The notes under the pieces were generated by a model. That model ran no database searches. It had not been told where the DNA came from and saw only the letters and a program-made list of their open reading frames with translations. DNA of 32,455 bases. Source: JBHELB01 sp041859045. GTDB lineage: Bacteria > Hydrogenedentota > Hydrogenedentia > Hydrogenedentales > SLHB01. Each line of letters opens with the position of its first letter. Position 1 is the stretch's first letter. The stretch covers positions 1 to 32,455 of the forward strand of contig JBHELB010000002.1 of NCBI GenBank assembly GCA_041859045.1. Direction: 5' to 3'. Shown piece by piece: positions 6,162-13,601 of the stretch. The translations under genes were made by a program, and so were the position numbers.

Positions 6162-8447
6162 ATGGTAGAACGTCTCACGGTCACGCTGGGCGAACATGAG
6201 CTGACCTTCGAGACCGGACGGATCGCCAAACAGGCCCACGGGTCTGTGTTGGTGACATGCGGCGAGACGATGGTGTTGTCCACCATGGTGGTCTCGCCGG
6301 ATCTCCGGCCGGGACAGGATTTCTTCCCGCTGACGGTGGATTACCGCGAGAAGAGTTCGTCGGCTGGGCGCATTCCCGGGAACTTTTTCCGGCGCGAAGG
6401 CCGCCCGACGGAGCGCGAAGTGTTGATTTGTCGGTTGACGGACCGCCCGTTGCGCCCGTTGTTTCCGAAGGGCTTTCTGAACGAGGTGCAGGTGTTCTCG
6501 ACCGTGTTTTCCGCGGACAACGAGAACGACCCCGACGTGTTGTCGATCAACGGCGCTTCGGCGGCGGTGCATCTGTCGCCGGTGCCGTTTAACGGCCCGA
6601 TTGGCGCCGTGCGCATTGGAATGATCGAAGGCAAGTTCATTTTGAATCCTACGATCAGCGAACGGCCGGACAGCACGCTTGATCTGGTCATCGCCGGTAC
6701 GCGCGACGCAATCGTCATGGTGGAAGGCCGCGCCAACGAGTTGTCCGAGGCCAAGATGGTCGAGGCGCTCGAATTTGGCCACGGCTACATCAAGCAGATC
6801 TGCGACGCGCTCGACGAATTGCGCGCGAAGGCCGGTCTGCCGAAGATGGCCTACACGCCGGCGGAAATCCCTGCGGACATCATTGCCGATGTCGAGAGCA
6901 TCGCCAAGGCGCGCGTGGCCGAGGCGCTGCGCATTGCCGAGAAGCATCCGCGTCAGGACGCGCTCGACGCGATCAAGAACGAAGTGCTGACGACGCTTGC
7001 GGCCAAGTATGGCGAGGAGCGTTTCGCCGAAGTCGGCGGTCAGGTCAAGGAAGTCTTCGAGAAGGTCGTCAAGACCTCGATGCGCGGAATGGTGGTTGCC
7101 GAGAACCGCCGCATCGATGGCCGCGGCCTTGACGTGGTTCGTCCGATCACGGTCGAAGTGGGCATCTTCCCGCGCGTGCACGGTTCGTGCTTGTTCACCC
7201 GCGGCGAGACGCAGGCGATCGTTACGACGACGCTGGGCACGAGCCGCGACGAACAGCGTCTCGACGAATTGACCGGCGAAGAGTTCCGCCGCTTCATGCT
7301 GCACTACAACTTCCCGGCGTGGTCGGTGGGCGAAGTGCGGCCGGTGCGCGGTCCGGGACGCCGCGAGATTGGGCACGGCAAACTGGCCGAGCGTGCGCTC
7401 GAAGTGGTGCTGCCTTTCGTCCAGAATGGCGACGCGACGGCGGACAATCCCGATTTCCCGTACACGATCCGCGTGCTGTCGGACATCACCGAGAGTAACG
7501 GTTCGAGTTCGATGGCGACGGTTTGCGGCGGCACGCTGAGCCTCATGGACGCGGGCGTGCCGATCAAGGCGCCGGTCGCGGGCATCGCGATGGGTTTGAT
7601 CAAAGAAGGCGACGAGGCGCGCGTGCTCACGGACATCATGGGCACGGAAGATCACCTCGGCGACATGGACTTCAAGGTCTGCGGCACGGCGCACGGGATC
7701 ACGGCGTTCCAGATGGACGTCAAGATTGCGGGCATCTCGAGTGAACTCATGCAAGAGGCCCTCGAGAAGGCGCGCGTGGCGCGGCTGCATGTGTTGAATA
7801 AAATGATCGAGGCGCTCGACAAGCCGCGCACGGAGATCTCTCCGTACGCGCCGCGGATTTACACGATCCGGATCGATCCGGACAAGATTCGCGAAGTCAT
7901 CGGGCCGGGCGGCAAGGTCATTCGCGAGATCCAGGCGCAGAGCGGCGCGGAGATCGAGATCGAAGACGACGGCTCGATCAATGTCGCGGCGGTCAATCAG
8001 GAGAACGCCGACAAAGCGATCGAACTTATTCGCTCGATCGTGGCGGTTCCGGAAGTTGGCGAGATTTACACCGGCCACGTCACGCGCATCATGAACTTTG
8101 GCGCGTTCGTGAGTGTCGTTGGCAACAAGGAAGGCCTTGTCCACATCTCCGAGCTGGCGCCGTACCGCGTGAACGAAGTCACGGACGTCGTCAATATTGG
8201 CGATGAAGTGAAGGTGAAGGTTGTTGAGATCGACAAGATGGGCCGCATCAACCTCTCGAAGGTGGAAGCGGAACGCGACCTGGGTCTTATCAACGAGGAA
8301 GAATATCCGCGACGCGAAGGCGGCGGCGATCATGGCGGGCACCGCGGCGGCGGCGACCGTGGCGGTTCTCGTGGTGGCGATCGCGGCGGACATCGCGGCG
8401 GTGGACACCGAGGTGGTCATGGTGGCGGCGGTCGCGACCGGCGCTAA
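6162..8447 (+). CDS. pnp: Polyribonucleotide nucleotidyltransferase (PNPase)
   Basis: This 761-aa 3'-5' phosphorolytic exoribonuclease is a core enzyme of mRNA decay. Domains in order are RNase PH 1 (about 10-145), an alpha-helical linker (240-300), RNase PH 2 (310-545, with the active-site region DIMGTEDHLGDMDFKV at 491-506), a KH domain (about 560-625, GPGGK at 581-585) and an S1 domain (633-703, GEIYTGHVTRIMNFGAFV). The tail is unusual: from residue 720 to the end (42 residues) it contains only Gly, Arg, His, Asp and Ser, in GGHRGG- and DRGG-type repeats. Such RGG-like tails bind RNA in other proteins. The ATG at 6162 has GGAG about 10 nt upstream. Confidence 0.97.
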   Translation: MVERLTVTLGEHELTFETGRIAKQAHGSVLVTCGETMVLSTMVVSPDLRPGQDFFPLTVDYREKSSSAGRIPGNFFRREGRPTEREVLICRLTDRPLRPLFPKGFLNEVQVFSTVFSADNENDPDVLSINGASAAVHLSPVPFNGPIGAVRIGMIEGKFILNPTISERPDSTLDLVIAGTRDAIVMVEGRANELSEAKMVEALEFGHGYIKQICDALDELRAKAGLPKMAYTPAEIPADIIADVESIAKARVAEALRIAEKHPRQDALDAIKNEVLTTLAAKYGEERFAEVGGQVKEVFEKVVKTSMRGMVVAENRRIDGRGLDVVRPITVEVGIFPRVHGSCLFTRGETQAIVTTTLGTSRDEQRLDELTGEEFRRFMLHYNFPAWSVGEVRPVRGPGRREIGHGKLAERALEVVLPFVQNGDATADNPDFPYTIRVLSDITESNGSSSMATVCGGTLSLMDAGVPIKAPVAGIAMGLIKEGDEARVLTDIMGTEDHLGDMDFKVCGTAHGITAFQMDVKIAGISSELMQEALEKARVARLHVLNKMIEALDKPRTEISPYAPRIYTIRIDPDKIREVIGPGGKVIREIQAQSGAEIEIEDDGSINVAAVNQENADKAIELIRSIVAVPEVGEIYTGHVTRIMNFGAFVSVVGNKEGLVHISELAPYRVNEVTDVVNIGDEVKVKVVEIDKMGRINLSKVEAERDLGLINEEEYPRREGGGDHGGHRGGGDRGGSRGGDRGGHRGGGHRGGHGGGGRDRR

Positions 8448-8463
8448 TCACGTGTAACGACAG

Positions 8464-8500
8464 CGGCGCTCCCTTCGGAAGGAGGGGGCGCCGTTGTGTT
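8464..8500 (+). terminator. Intrinsic terminator after pnp
   Basis: A 13-bp stem (8464-8476 with 8481-8493, two G-U pairs) closes a GGAA loop 16 nt after the pnp stop codon and is followed by TTGTGTT. Its 3' arm contains a GGAGG that looks like a Shine-Dalgarno for a TTG at 8494. The hairpin explains that sequence better. Confidence 0.75.
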
Positions 8501-8511
8501 CAGAGGAGCAG

Positions 8512-9783
8512 ATGGGCGATACCCTGTCGTATAGTCTCGAGCATGCCCGCGTACGACGCCTCCCCAATGGCGTCACTGTTCTCGTTGAACCGCTTCCGTA
8601 TCTTCGCTCGGTGGCCGCGGGCGTGTGGATTCGCGCGGGATCGGCCAACGAGCGCGTCGAACAGAGCGGCGTGTCGCACTTTCTCGAGCACCTGTTCTTC
8701 AAGGGCACCCTTACGCGCACCACGCGGCAGTTGATGGAGGAGATCGAGAGTCGCGGCGGACATCTCAATGCGTTCACCTCGCGCGATCACACCTGCGTGT
8801 ACGTCAAGACGCTCGACCTGCATGTGCTCAACGCGATCGACGTGCTGGCCGACATCATCCGCAACTCGCAGATGAACGACTTCGAGAAAGAGCGCAACGT
8901 CATTCTCGAAGAAATCGCCACCGCCGAGGACGTGCCGGAGGATTTCGTGCACGATCTTTTCTGCGAGCGACTTTGGCCCGGCCATCCGCTGGGTTTGGCC
9001 ATCACCGGCAGCGAGGAGACCGTCGCGGCGATGACCGTCGACGACGTGCGCGCGTACTACGCCGAACACTACGCGCCCGAGAATCTGTTGGTTTCCATCG
9101 TGGGCAATGTGAACGAGGATCAAGTGCTCGACGCGGTCGAGGCGGCGTTCGCGCCGATTCCATCCCGGCCTGCTCCGGCGAAGCCCGCGATTCCCGCGTT
9201 TGGCGCCGGATTCGAAGTGATCGAGCGGCCCATTGCGCAGCATCATTTGTGTTTTGGTTTTCCCGGAACGACCGTGACCGACGACCGGCGTCATGCGTTC
9301 GATGTGCTTTCGAGCGTGCTCGGTGGCGGCTCGACATCACGATTGTTTGAGAAGGTGCGCGAAGAAGCCGGTCTGGCGTATTCAATCTACAGCTTTAACT
9401 ACGCCTACGCGCTTTCGGGCACCTTGGGCGTGTATGCGGCGGTCGCGCCGGAGAGTTTTGAAGAGACCCTCGCGTTAACCTGCGCGGAACTCCGCAAGGT
9501 GCGCGAAGAGCCGATTCCGGAGAGCGAACTCGCGATGAATCTCGAACAGCTCAAGGCCGGCTTGCTCATGAGCCTCGAGAGTACGTTCAATCGCATGGCC
9601 CGCATGGCGAAATCGTACATGAATCACGGACGGCTCATTCCCACCGAAGAGACCGTGGCGAATCTGGACAAAGTAACCGCACCGGTGTTGATGGACCTCG
9701 CGCGTGAGCTGTTCACGCCCGGCCAGTACACGGCGGTGGTGCTCGGTCCTGAAGGCGCGAAGCCGCGGGAGTTGCCGTTGTGA
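8512..9783 (+). CDS. M16 family zinc peptidase (pitrilysin/processing-peptidase type)
   Basis: This 423-aa protease is similar to mitochondrial processing peptidase beta and to PqqL/YmxG-type bacterial enzymes. The inverted zinc motif HFLEH lies at 56-60, and the third ligand glutamate lies about 75 residues later in NVILEEIATAED (about 129-138). The second half carries the inactive repeat typical of M16 (GGGSTSRLFEKVREEAGLAYSIYS). There is no signal peptide, so it is probably cytoplasmic. The ATG at 8512 follows AGAGGAG closely. A TTG at 8494 would add six residues but lies at the edge of the pnp terminator. It sits after pnp, as YmxG-like M16 genes often do, and overlaps dut by 4 nt. Confidence 0.92.
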   Translation: MGDTLSYSLEHARVRRLPNGVTVLVEPLPYLRSVAAGVWIRAGSANERVEQSGVSHFLEHLFFKGTLTRTTRQLMEEIESRGGHLNAFTSRDHTCVYVKTLDLHVLNAIDVLADIIRNSQMNDFEKERNVILEEIATAEDVPEDFVHDLFCERLWPGHPLGLAITGSEETVAAMTVDDVRAYYAEHYAPENLLVSIVGNVNEDQVLDAVEAAFAPIPSRPAPAKPAIPAFGAGFEVIERPIAQHHLCFGFPGTTVTDDRRHAFDVLSSVLGGGSTSRLFEKVREEAGLAYSIYSFNYAYALSGTLGVYAAVAPESFEETLALTCAELRKVREEPIPESELAMNLEQLKAGLLMSLESTFNRMARMAKSYMNHGRLIPTEETVANLDKVTAPVLMDLARELFTPGQYTAVVLGPEGAKPRELPL

Positions 9784-10235
9784 GCGCGCCGGTGCAGGTG
9801 CGGATCACGCGCGAACCCGAGTGCGCCGATCTGCCGTTGCCCGCCTACGAGACGGCGCACGCGGCGGGCATGGACCTGCGCGCGGCGGTGCGCGAACCGT
9901 TGACCATTGCGCCCGGCGCGCGTGTGTTGGTGCCGACGGGACTGCGCATCGCGTTGCCGGAAGGCTACGAGGCACAGGTGCGCCCGCGCAGCGGATTGGC
10001 GTTGCGGCACGGCATCATGCTGCCCAACAGCCCCGGCACGATCGATGCGGACTATCGCGGCGAGATACAGGTGATTCTCGCCAACTTGGGCGAGGCGGAT
10101 TTCGTGATTCACCGCGGCGATCGCATCGCACAGTTGATCATCGCGCCGGTGACGCGCGCGGCGTGGATCGAGGTCGAGAGCCTTGATGCAACGGCCCGCG
10201 GCGACGGCGGTTTTGGACATACCGGAAGGCAGTAG
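9780..10235 (+). CDS. dut: Deoxyuridine 5'-triphosphate nucleotidohydrolase (dUTPase)
   Basis: This 151-aa homotrimeric-type dUTPase hydrolyses dUTP to dUMP and pyrophosphate, which keeps uracil out of DNA. All five motifs are present: AAGMDLRAA (28-36), RPRSGLALRHG (68-78), GTIDADYRGEIQV (86-98, catalytic Asp near 89), RGDRIAQLIIAPV (112-124) and the flexible C-terminal ARGDGGFGHTG (139-149). It starts with GTG at 9780, overlapping the peptidase stop (GTGA), so translation is coupled. The length is typical. Confidence 0.96.
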   Translation: MSAPVQVRITREPECADLPLPAYETAHAAGMDLRAAVREPLTIAPGARVLVPTGLRIALPEGYEAQVRPRSGLALRHGIMLPNSPGTIDADYRGEIQVILANLGEADFVIHRGDRIAQLIIAPVTRAAWIEVESLDATARGDGGFGHTGRQ

Positions 10236-10262
10236 CGCTTCGCGCGGCATGGAGGAAGACGC

Positions 10263-11354
10263 ATGGACATGTTGGGGGCATGGCACGGCCTAGGGCTTTC
10301 GGGCATCCCGCTGATCGGCAAAGGCAAGTCGCGATCCATCACCGCCGAAAATCCGACCGGTGAAAAAGGCGGTGGCGCGAAGGCCGAACCGCAGCCGATG
10401 TTCGACGGCACGCCGAATCCCGCGCGCGAGCTCGGCGTGGGGTGGAAGACACGGCCGTTCATTAGCCTCGAGCCGGGTTCCGTTACGACCCTCGCGGAAA
10501 TCGAGGGCCCCGGCGTGATTCAGCACATCTGGATGACCACGCGCCCGCCCGCGTACCGCACATGCACCCTGCGCTTCTACTGGGACGGCGAGGAAACGCC
10601 GTCGATCGAAGTGCCCCTCGGCGATTTCTTTGCCTGCGGTCACGGCAAGCGCACACTGGTGAATTCACTGCCGATTTCGGTGAACCCCGTCGGCGGATTC
10701 AACTCCTACTGGCCCATGCCGTTCAAGAAGTCCGCGAAAATTACCATTGAGAGCAACAATCCCGAGTGGATTCGCACGTTCTTTTACCAGATCGACTACA
10801 CCCTTGATGACGTCCCCGAGAACGCGGGGTATTTCCACGCGCAATGGCGGCGCACCATGACCACCCGCGAAGACCCCGAGCATGTGCTGCTGGATGGCGT
10901 GCGCGGCGAAGGGCAATACGTGGGCACCTACTTCGCGTGGACCCAACTCTCGAACGGCTGGTGGGGCGAAGGCGAAGTGAAATTCTTCATCGACGGCGAC
11001 GGCCCGCACCCCACCATCTGCGGCACCGGCACGGAAGACTACGTTGGCGGCGCCTGGTGTTTTGCGGAAGCGGGTGAGCGCGAACAGGCATACAGCGGAC
11101 CCTACCTCGGGTTGCCTTTGGTTCGCCAAGAGCCGAACGAAGTCCCGCAATACGGCATGTACCGCTGGCATATCCCCGACCCCATCCGATTCCAACACGA
11201 CCTGCGCGTAACCGTGCAGGCGTTGGGATGGATGCCCGGCCACCGGTTCCAGCCGCTCACCGACGACATCGCCACCACCGCCTACTGGTACCAGCGCGAA
11301 CCGCACGGCGCGTTCCCGGCCTACCCGCCCGTCGATGCCCGCTGGCCGAGATAA
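10263..11354 (+). CDS. DUF2961 / GH172-family glycoside hydrolase
   Basis: This 363-aa protein belongs to the DUF2961 family, now CAZy GH172, whose characterised members act on alpha-fructofuranosides and on D-arabinofuranose polymers. Visible family features are PFISLEPGSVTTLAEIEGPGVIQHIWMT near residues 63-90, the NSYWPMPF segment, YQIDYTL, and GTGTEDYVGGAW at 254-265. The Glu258-Asp259 pair lies in the region that carries catalytic acids in this family. There is no signal peptide, so a cytoplasmic or unconventional location is likely. The substrate cannot be inferred. The ATG at 10263 follows GGAGGA. It is the last gene of the pnp-peptidase-dut run, and its stop lies only 6 nt before the left repeat of the tRNA-Lys island. 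Confidence 0.85.
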   Translation: MDMLGAWHGLGLSGIPLIGKGKSRSITAENPTGEKGGGAKAEPQPMFDGTPNPARELGVGWKTRPFISLEPGSVTTLAEIEGPGVIQHIWMTTRPPAYRTCTLRFYWDGEETPSIEVPLGDFFACGHGKRTLVNSLPISVNPVGGFNSYWPMPFKKSAKITIESNNPEWIRTFFYQIDYTLDDVPENAGYFHAQWRRTMTTREDPEHVLLDGVRGEGQYVGTYFAWTQLSNGWWGEGEVKFFIDGDGPHPTICGTGTEDYVGGAWCFAEAGEREQAYSGPYLGLPLVRQEPNEVPQYGMYRWHIPDPIRFQHDLRVTVQALGWMPGHRFQPLTDDIATTAYWYQREPHGAFPAYPPVDARWPR

Positions 11355-11359
11355 ACGCC

Positions 11360-11391
11360 GGAAAAGAAAATGGTGAACGGGGCGGGGTTCG
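11360..11391 (+). repeat. Left attachment-like repeat (copy of the tRNA-Lys 3' end)
   Basis: These 32 nt match 13514-13546 with one single-base gap. The innermost 23 nt (11369-11391 versus 13524-13546) are identical. The match covers the tRNA-Lys 3' end (CCA, discriminator, 3' acceptor strand, part of the T-arm) plus about 12 nt beyond it. It stops inside the T-arm, so no functional tRNA is present here. This is what a partial tRNA copy left by integration at a tRNA gene looks like. Confidence 0.8.
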
Positions 11392-11489
11392 CTGGCCTTG
11401 ATCCGTGCGCAGTAAGGCGAGATACTTCGGCGTTACCTTTAGGTAGGAGCATACAAGGGATATGAACCTCCTCAAGCAGCCCATAACGA

Positions 11490-12383
11490 ATGCAACAGGG
11501 GCATAAACAAGTGAAGGTAATTCTTCCAGAGATTTGCCACAACGTTGAGAGCTTTCAGGCTCTGGTCGATTTTTGCGCGCAAACCGCGAATTGTCGTTTT
11601 GAGCAAATCGTTATTGATATGGGGGGAACGACCTGGTTTGATGCCGATATGTGTGCAGCGTTTGGCGCGATTTTGCATAATATTACGTGCCAAGTAAATG
11701 CAATTAGGCTGGAAAACATCCAACCGCAAGTCGAGAAAATTCTGTCCAAAAACGGTTTTTTGAGTCATTACGGGCATGAGAGGATTCCCGACCGTTGGGA
11801 AACAACGGTCTCTTACGAAAGATTCGATGCTAAAGATGAGCGCTACTTCGCAGACTATGTCGAAAACGAACTGGTCAGGCGCAAGGAAATCCCATCTATG
11901 TCCGACGGCATGCGCAAAAAATTCCGGGAGAGCATCTTCGAAGTATTCAGCAATGCGGTACTGCATTCGCGTACGGAGAGAGGAATTTTCAGTTGTGGAC
12001 AATTTTTCCCAAAGCGAAACGCGCTTACTTTCTCCGTTGCTGACCTGGGAATCGGCATGCGCCAAAATGTAAGGGAAAATGTCGGGCTCGACTTTTCAGC
12101 CGTAGACGCTATAGACTGGGCCACACGAGAACACAATACCACGAAGCGCGGCCCAATCCCGGGAGGTCTCGGCTTGAAGCTGCTGGTGGAATTCATCGGC
12201 CTGAACGGTGGCTCAGTTCAAATCGTCTCGGACGCCGGATATTGGCGGCGAAAAGACGAGCAGACTTCCACGATGCTGTTGCGACATCCTTTTCCCGGAA
12301 CCGTGGTAACGCTAGAAATCAATACCGCGGACGAGAAGTCCTATGCGCTTCAGTCCGAATTGCCGGAAACCAACATATTCTGA
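11490..12383 (+). CDS. STAS-like + GHKL ATPase domain protein (putative partner-switching kinase)
   Basis: The protein has 297 residues. The N-terminal part (about 8-90) resembles a STAS-like fold: a hydrophobic strand QIVIDMGG (39-46) is followed by WFDADMCAAFGAIL. The C-terminal half is a GHKL (HATPase_c) domain: N-box FRESIFEVFSNAVLHS (145-160, Glu151 and Asn155), G1 box ADLGIGM (184-190), G2 box GGLGLKLL (225-232) and a closing GTVVTLEI strand. There is no histidine-kinase dimerisation helix and no transmembrane segment. It therefore looks like an SpoIIAB/RsbW-style soluble ATPase/kinase rather than a sensor histidine kinase. The ATG at 11490 lacks a clear ribosome site. A GTG at 11511, after CAGGGGC, is an alternative start. 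It sits inside the island, 8 nt before the DUF4325 gene. GC content is low for the window. Confidence 0.75.
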   Translation: MQQGHKQVKVILPEICHNVESFQALVDFCAQTANCRFEQIVIDMGGTTWFDADMCAAFGAILHNITCQVNAIRLENIQPQVEKILSKNGFLSHYGHERIPDRWETTVSYERFDAKDERYFADYVENELVRRKEIPSMSDGMRKKFRESIFEVFSNAVLHSRTERGIFSCGQFFPKRNALTFSVADLGIGMRQNVRENVGLDFSAVDAIDWATREHNTTKRGPIPGGLGLKLLVEFIGLNGGSVQIVSDAGYWRRKDEQTSTMLLRHPFPGTVVTLEINTADEKSYALQSELPETNIF

Positions 12384-12391
12384 GGTGCGTC

Positions 12392-12757
12392 ATGCCGGAA
12401 GAGTTGATTCTTTCTTTGTACGAGATTGTCGGCAGCCCGCTTTGCGTCGCTTCCGGCGACGGGCAAAAAGTGTATACCCGCCTCGAAGCCGCTATTAGGG
12501 AGGGACAGAAGGTCACACTCTCTTTTCGCAATGTCACGGCGTTGACCTCGGCGTTTCTCAATTCGGCTATCGGTCAATTGTATGGGGTATTTGACCAAGA
12601 GCAAATAGGCTCATTGCTTGGCGTCGCAGACATCCAGCAAGACGATCTTGCGCTATTACGGCGCGTGGTTGAGACGGCCAAACAATATTTCAAAGATCCT
12701 TCGCGGTTTGATCGAGCCGATCGGGAAGCGCTAGGAGACAGTGATGGCGACCTATAG
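12392..12757 (+). CDS. DUF4325 STAS-like protein
   Basis: This 121-aa protein has its ATG at 12392, after GAGGTG, which overlaps the stop of the ATPase gene. The pattern SGDGQKVYTRLEAAI, then KVTLSFRNVTALTSAFLNSAIGQLYG (40-65), matches the STAS-like DUF4325 family. That family is typically encoded beside GHKL ATPases. In the SpoIIAA analogy the phosphorylatable Ser/Thr sits at the start of the helix after the central strand. Here Thr52 and Ser53 in LTSAF are the candidates, by inference only. The C-terminal third is helical and charged. It overlaps the PIN gene by 14 nt, so all three island genes are likely co-translated. A longer in-frame opening to 12242 only overlaps the ATPase gene. Confidence 0.75.
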   Translation: MPEELILSLYEIVGSPLCVASGDGQKVYTRLEAAIREGQKVTLSFRNVTALTSAFLNSAIGQLYGVFDQEQIGSLLGVADIQQDDLALLRRVVETAKQYFKDPSRFDRADREALGDSDGDL

Positions 12758-13283
12758 CGCAACCGATATCACCAGCCGCGATTTTCACCCAACAGACAAT
12801 CTATTCTTGGATGCCAACGTATGGCTCTACGTTTTCGGGTCAAGGGTAAAGCCCGATCGAAGGGTCGAAGTTTATTCGGATGCCCTAAAAAGAATACTGA
12901 GCGCCAAGAGCCGTATCTTTATTGATACGCTGGTTCTCTCGGAGTTCATCAATACTCGTGCAAGAGAAGAATGGAAGCATGGAGACTATAATTTAGAGCC
13001 GTTTAAGACTTTTCGAGAAAGCGATGCCTTCGCGCCCGTTGCCGAAGGAATTGCCAAAGAAGCCCGACGAGTACTGAAGTGGTGTATACGGGTGGAGAGC
13101 GGGTTCGCTTCGGTTGCGATTGATTCGTTACTTGACGAATACGCGCGGGGTCATTGTGATTACAACGACCGTATTCTTGCGGCCCTCTGTCGGCAAAACG
13201 ACTGGCATCTGGTTACGCATGACGCAGATTTCAAAGGCTGCCAACTCTCTGTCTTAACCGCAAACAAGAGTTTACTAACATGA
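12744..13283 (+). CDS. PIN-domain ribonuclease (putative toxin/effector)
   Basis: This 179-aa protein starts at the ATG at 12744, about 5 nt after AGGAGA. The adjacent GTG at 12741 is too close to that site. PIN-domain acidic residues are in order: Asp23 in FLDANVWLY, Glu67 in VLSEFIN, Asp142 in CDYNDRILAALC (Asp139 nearby) and Asp160 in VTHDADF. These are the metal-coordinating positions of Mg/Mn-dependent PIN RNases such as VapC. At 179 residues it is longer than a VapC toxin (about 130), with an extra helical insert around residues 75-120. The usual VapB-type antitoxin gene is absent. The genes directly upstream encode the STAS/ATPase pair, so its activity may be held by those partners. 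This is an inference from the operon. Confidence 0.8.
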   Translation: MATYSATDITSRDFHPTDNLFLDANVWLYVFGSRVKPDRRVEVYSDALKRILSAKSRIFIDTLVLSEFINTRAREEWKHGDYNLEPFKTFRESDAFAPVAEGIAKEARRVLKWCIRVESGFASVAIDSLLDEYARGHCDYNDRILAALCRQNDWHLVTHDADFKGCQLSVLTANKSLLT

Positions 13284-13513
13284 CCTATTTTGAGCAGCTT
13301 TCCTTTGCGCAGAACCCTTGATTCCTCGATAGCCAAGTTGTTTTCCCTCAAGACGGATGCTTCTCCTCCACATGGTCAACTTAGATTGCGCCAAATCCTG
13401 GCTTTTCGTGGCGCAATGGGACGGGAAGTGGCAATGCAGCGGTTTGAAGAGTAGGAGCGAAGCAGCGGACACCGATCGCGTCTTGAGCAATAGCGAGAGA
13501 TTTCGTAAGAGGT
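13284..13513. other. Noncoding right end of the island, with one hairpin
   Basis: No believable gene is visible between the PIN stop codon and the right repeat. A perfect 9-bp inverted repeat (ATTGCGCCA at 13385-13393, TGGCGCAAT at 13409-13417, 15-nt loop) is present without a T-tract. This is the stretch where an integrase would be expected next to the tRNA, and none is recognisable. Confidence 0.4.
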
Positions 13514-13546
13514 GGAAAAGAATAATGGTGAACGGGGCGGGGTTCG
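13514..13546 (+). repeat. Right attachment-like repeat, overlapping tRNA-Lys
   Basis: This is the partner of the repeat at 11360-11391: 33 nt with one extra T, of which 23 nt are identical. It spans the 3' end of the intact tRNA-Lys gene (minus strand) and about 12 nt downstream of it. Confidence 0.8.
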
Positions 13547-13601
13547 AACCCGCGGCCACCGGATTAAAAGTCCGATGCTCTACCAGCTGAGCTACCCGTT
13601 C
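13526..13601 (-). tRNA. tRNA-Lys (anticodon TTT)
   Basis: A full cloverleaf is readable on the minus strand. The acceptor GAACGGG (5' end at 13601) pairs with CCCGTTC (13530-13536). The D-arm is GCTCAGCTGGTAGAGC. The anticodon loop CTTTTAA (13570 down to 13564) gives anticodon TTT. The T-arm contains TTCGAAC. The discriminator is A at 13529 and CCA is encoded at 13526-13528. The length is 76 nt. The 3' half is duplicated at 11371-11391. Confidence 0.97.

Larger units (their letters stand above)
11369..13546. mobile_element. Small tRNA-Lys-associated genomic island
   Basis: The region between the two direct repeats (unit length about 2,155 bp) has a different base composition from its surroundings. 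Sampled lines inside are about 45-50% GC, against about 62% in the flanking DUF2961 gene. It carries three packed genes (STAS-GHKL ATPase, DUF4325, PIN) and no visible integrase or transposase. Deleting one repeat unit would restore DUF2961 followed directly by an intact tRNA-Lys. I infer integration at the tRNA 3' end by an element whose integrase is lost or was supplied in trans. A remnant of a larger element is equally possible. Confidence 0.7.

Noticed and set aside
5439..8420. 993-aa open frame on the minus strand opposite YbjQ, rpsO and pnp
   Set aside because: It is Arg/His/Asp-rich and mirrors the codon pattern of the real genes on the plus strand. It has no start signals and no recognisable domain. 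GC-rich antisense frames of this kind are common.
8494..8511. TTG start at 8494 for the M16 peptidase with GGAGG upstream
   Set aside because: The apparent ribosome site is the 3' arm of the pnp terminator hairpin. The ATG at 8512 has its own AGAGGAG and gives a normal N-terminus.
13284..13513. Integrase remnant next to tRNA-Lys
   Set aside because: I looked on both strands for tyrosine-recombinase signatures (R...HxxR...Y) and found none that could be supported.
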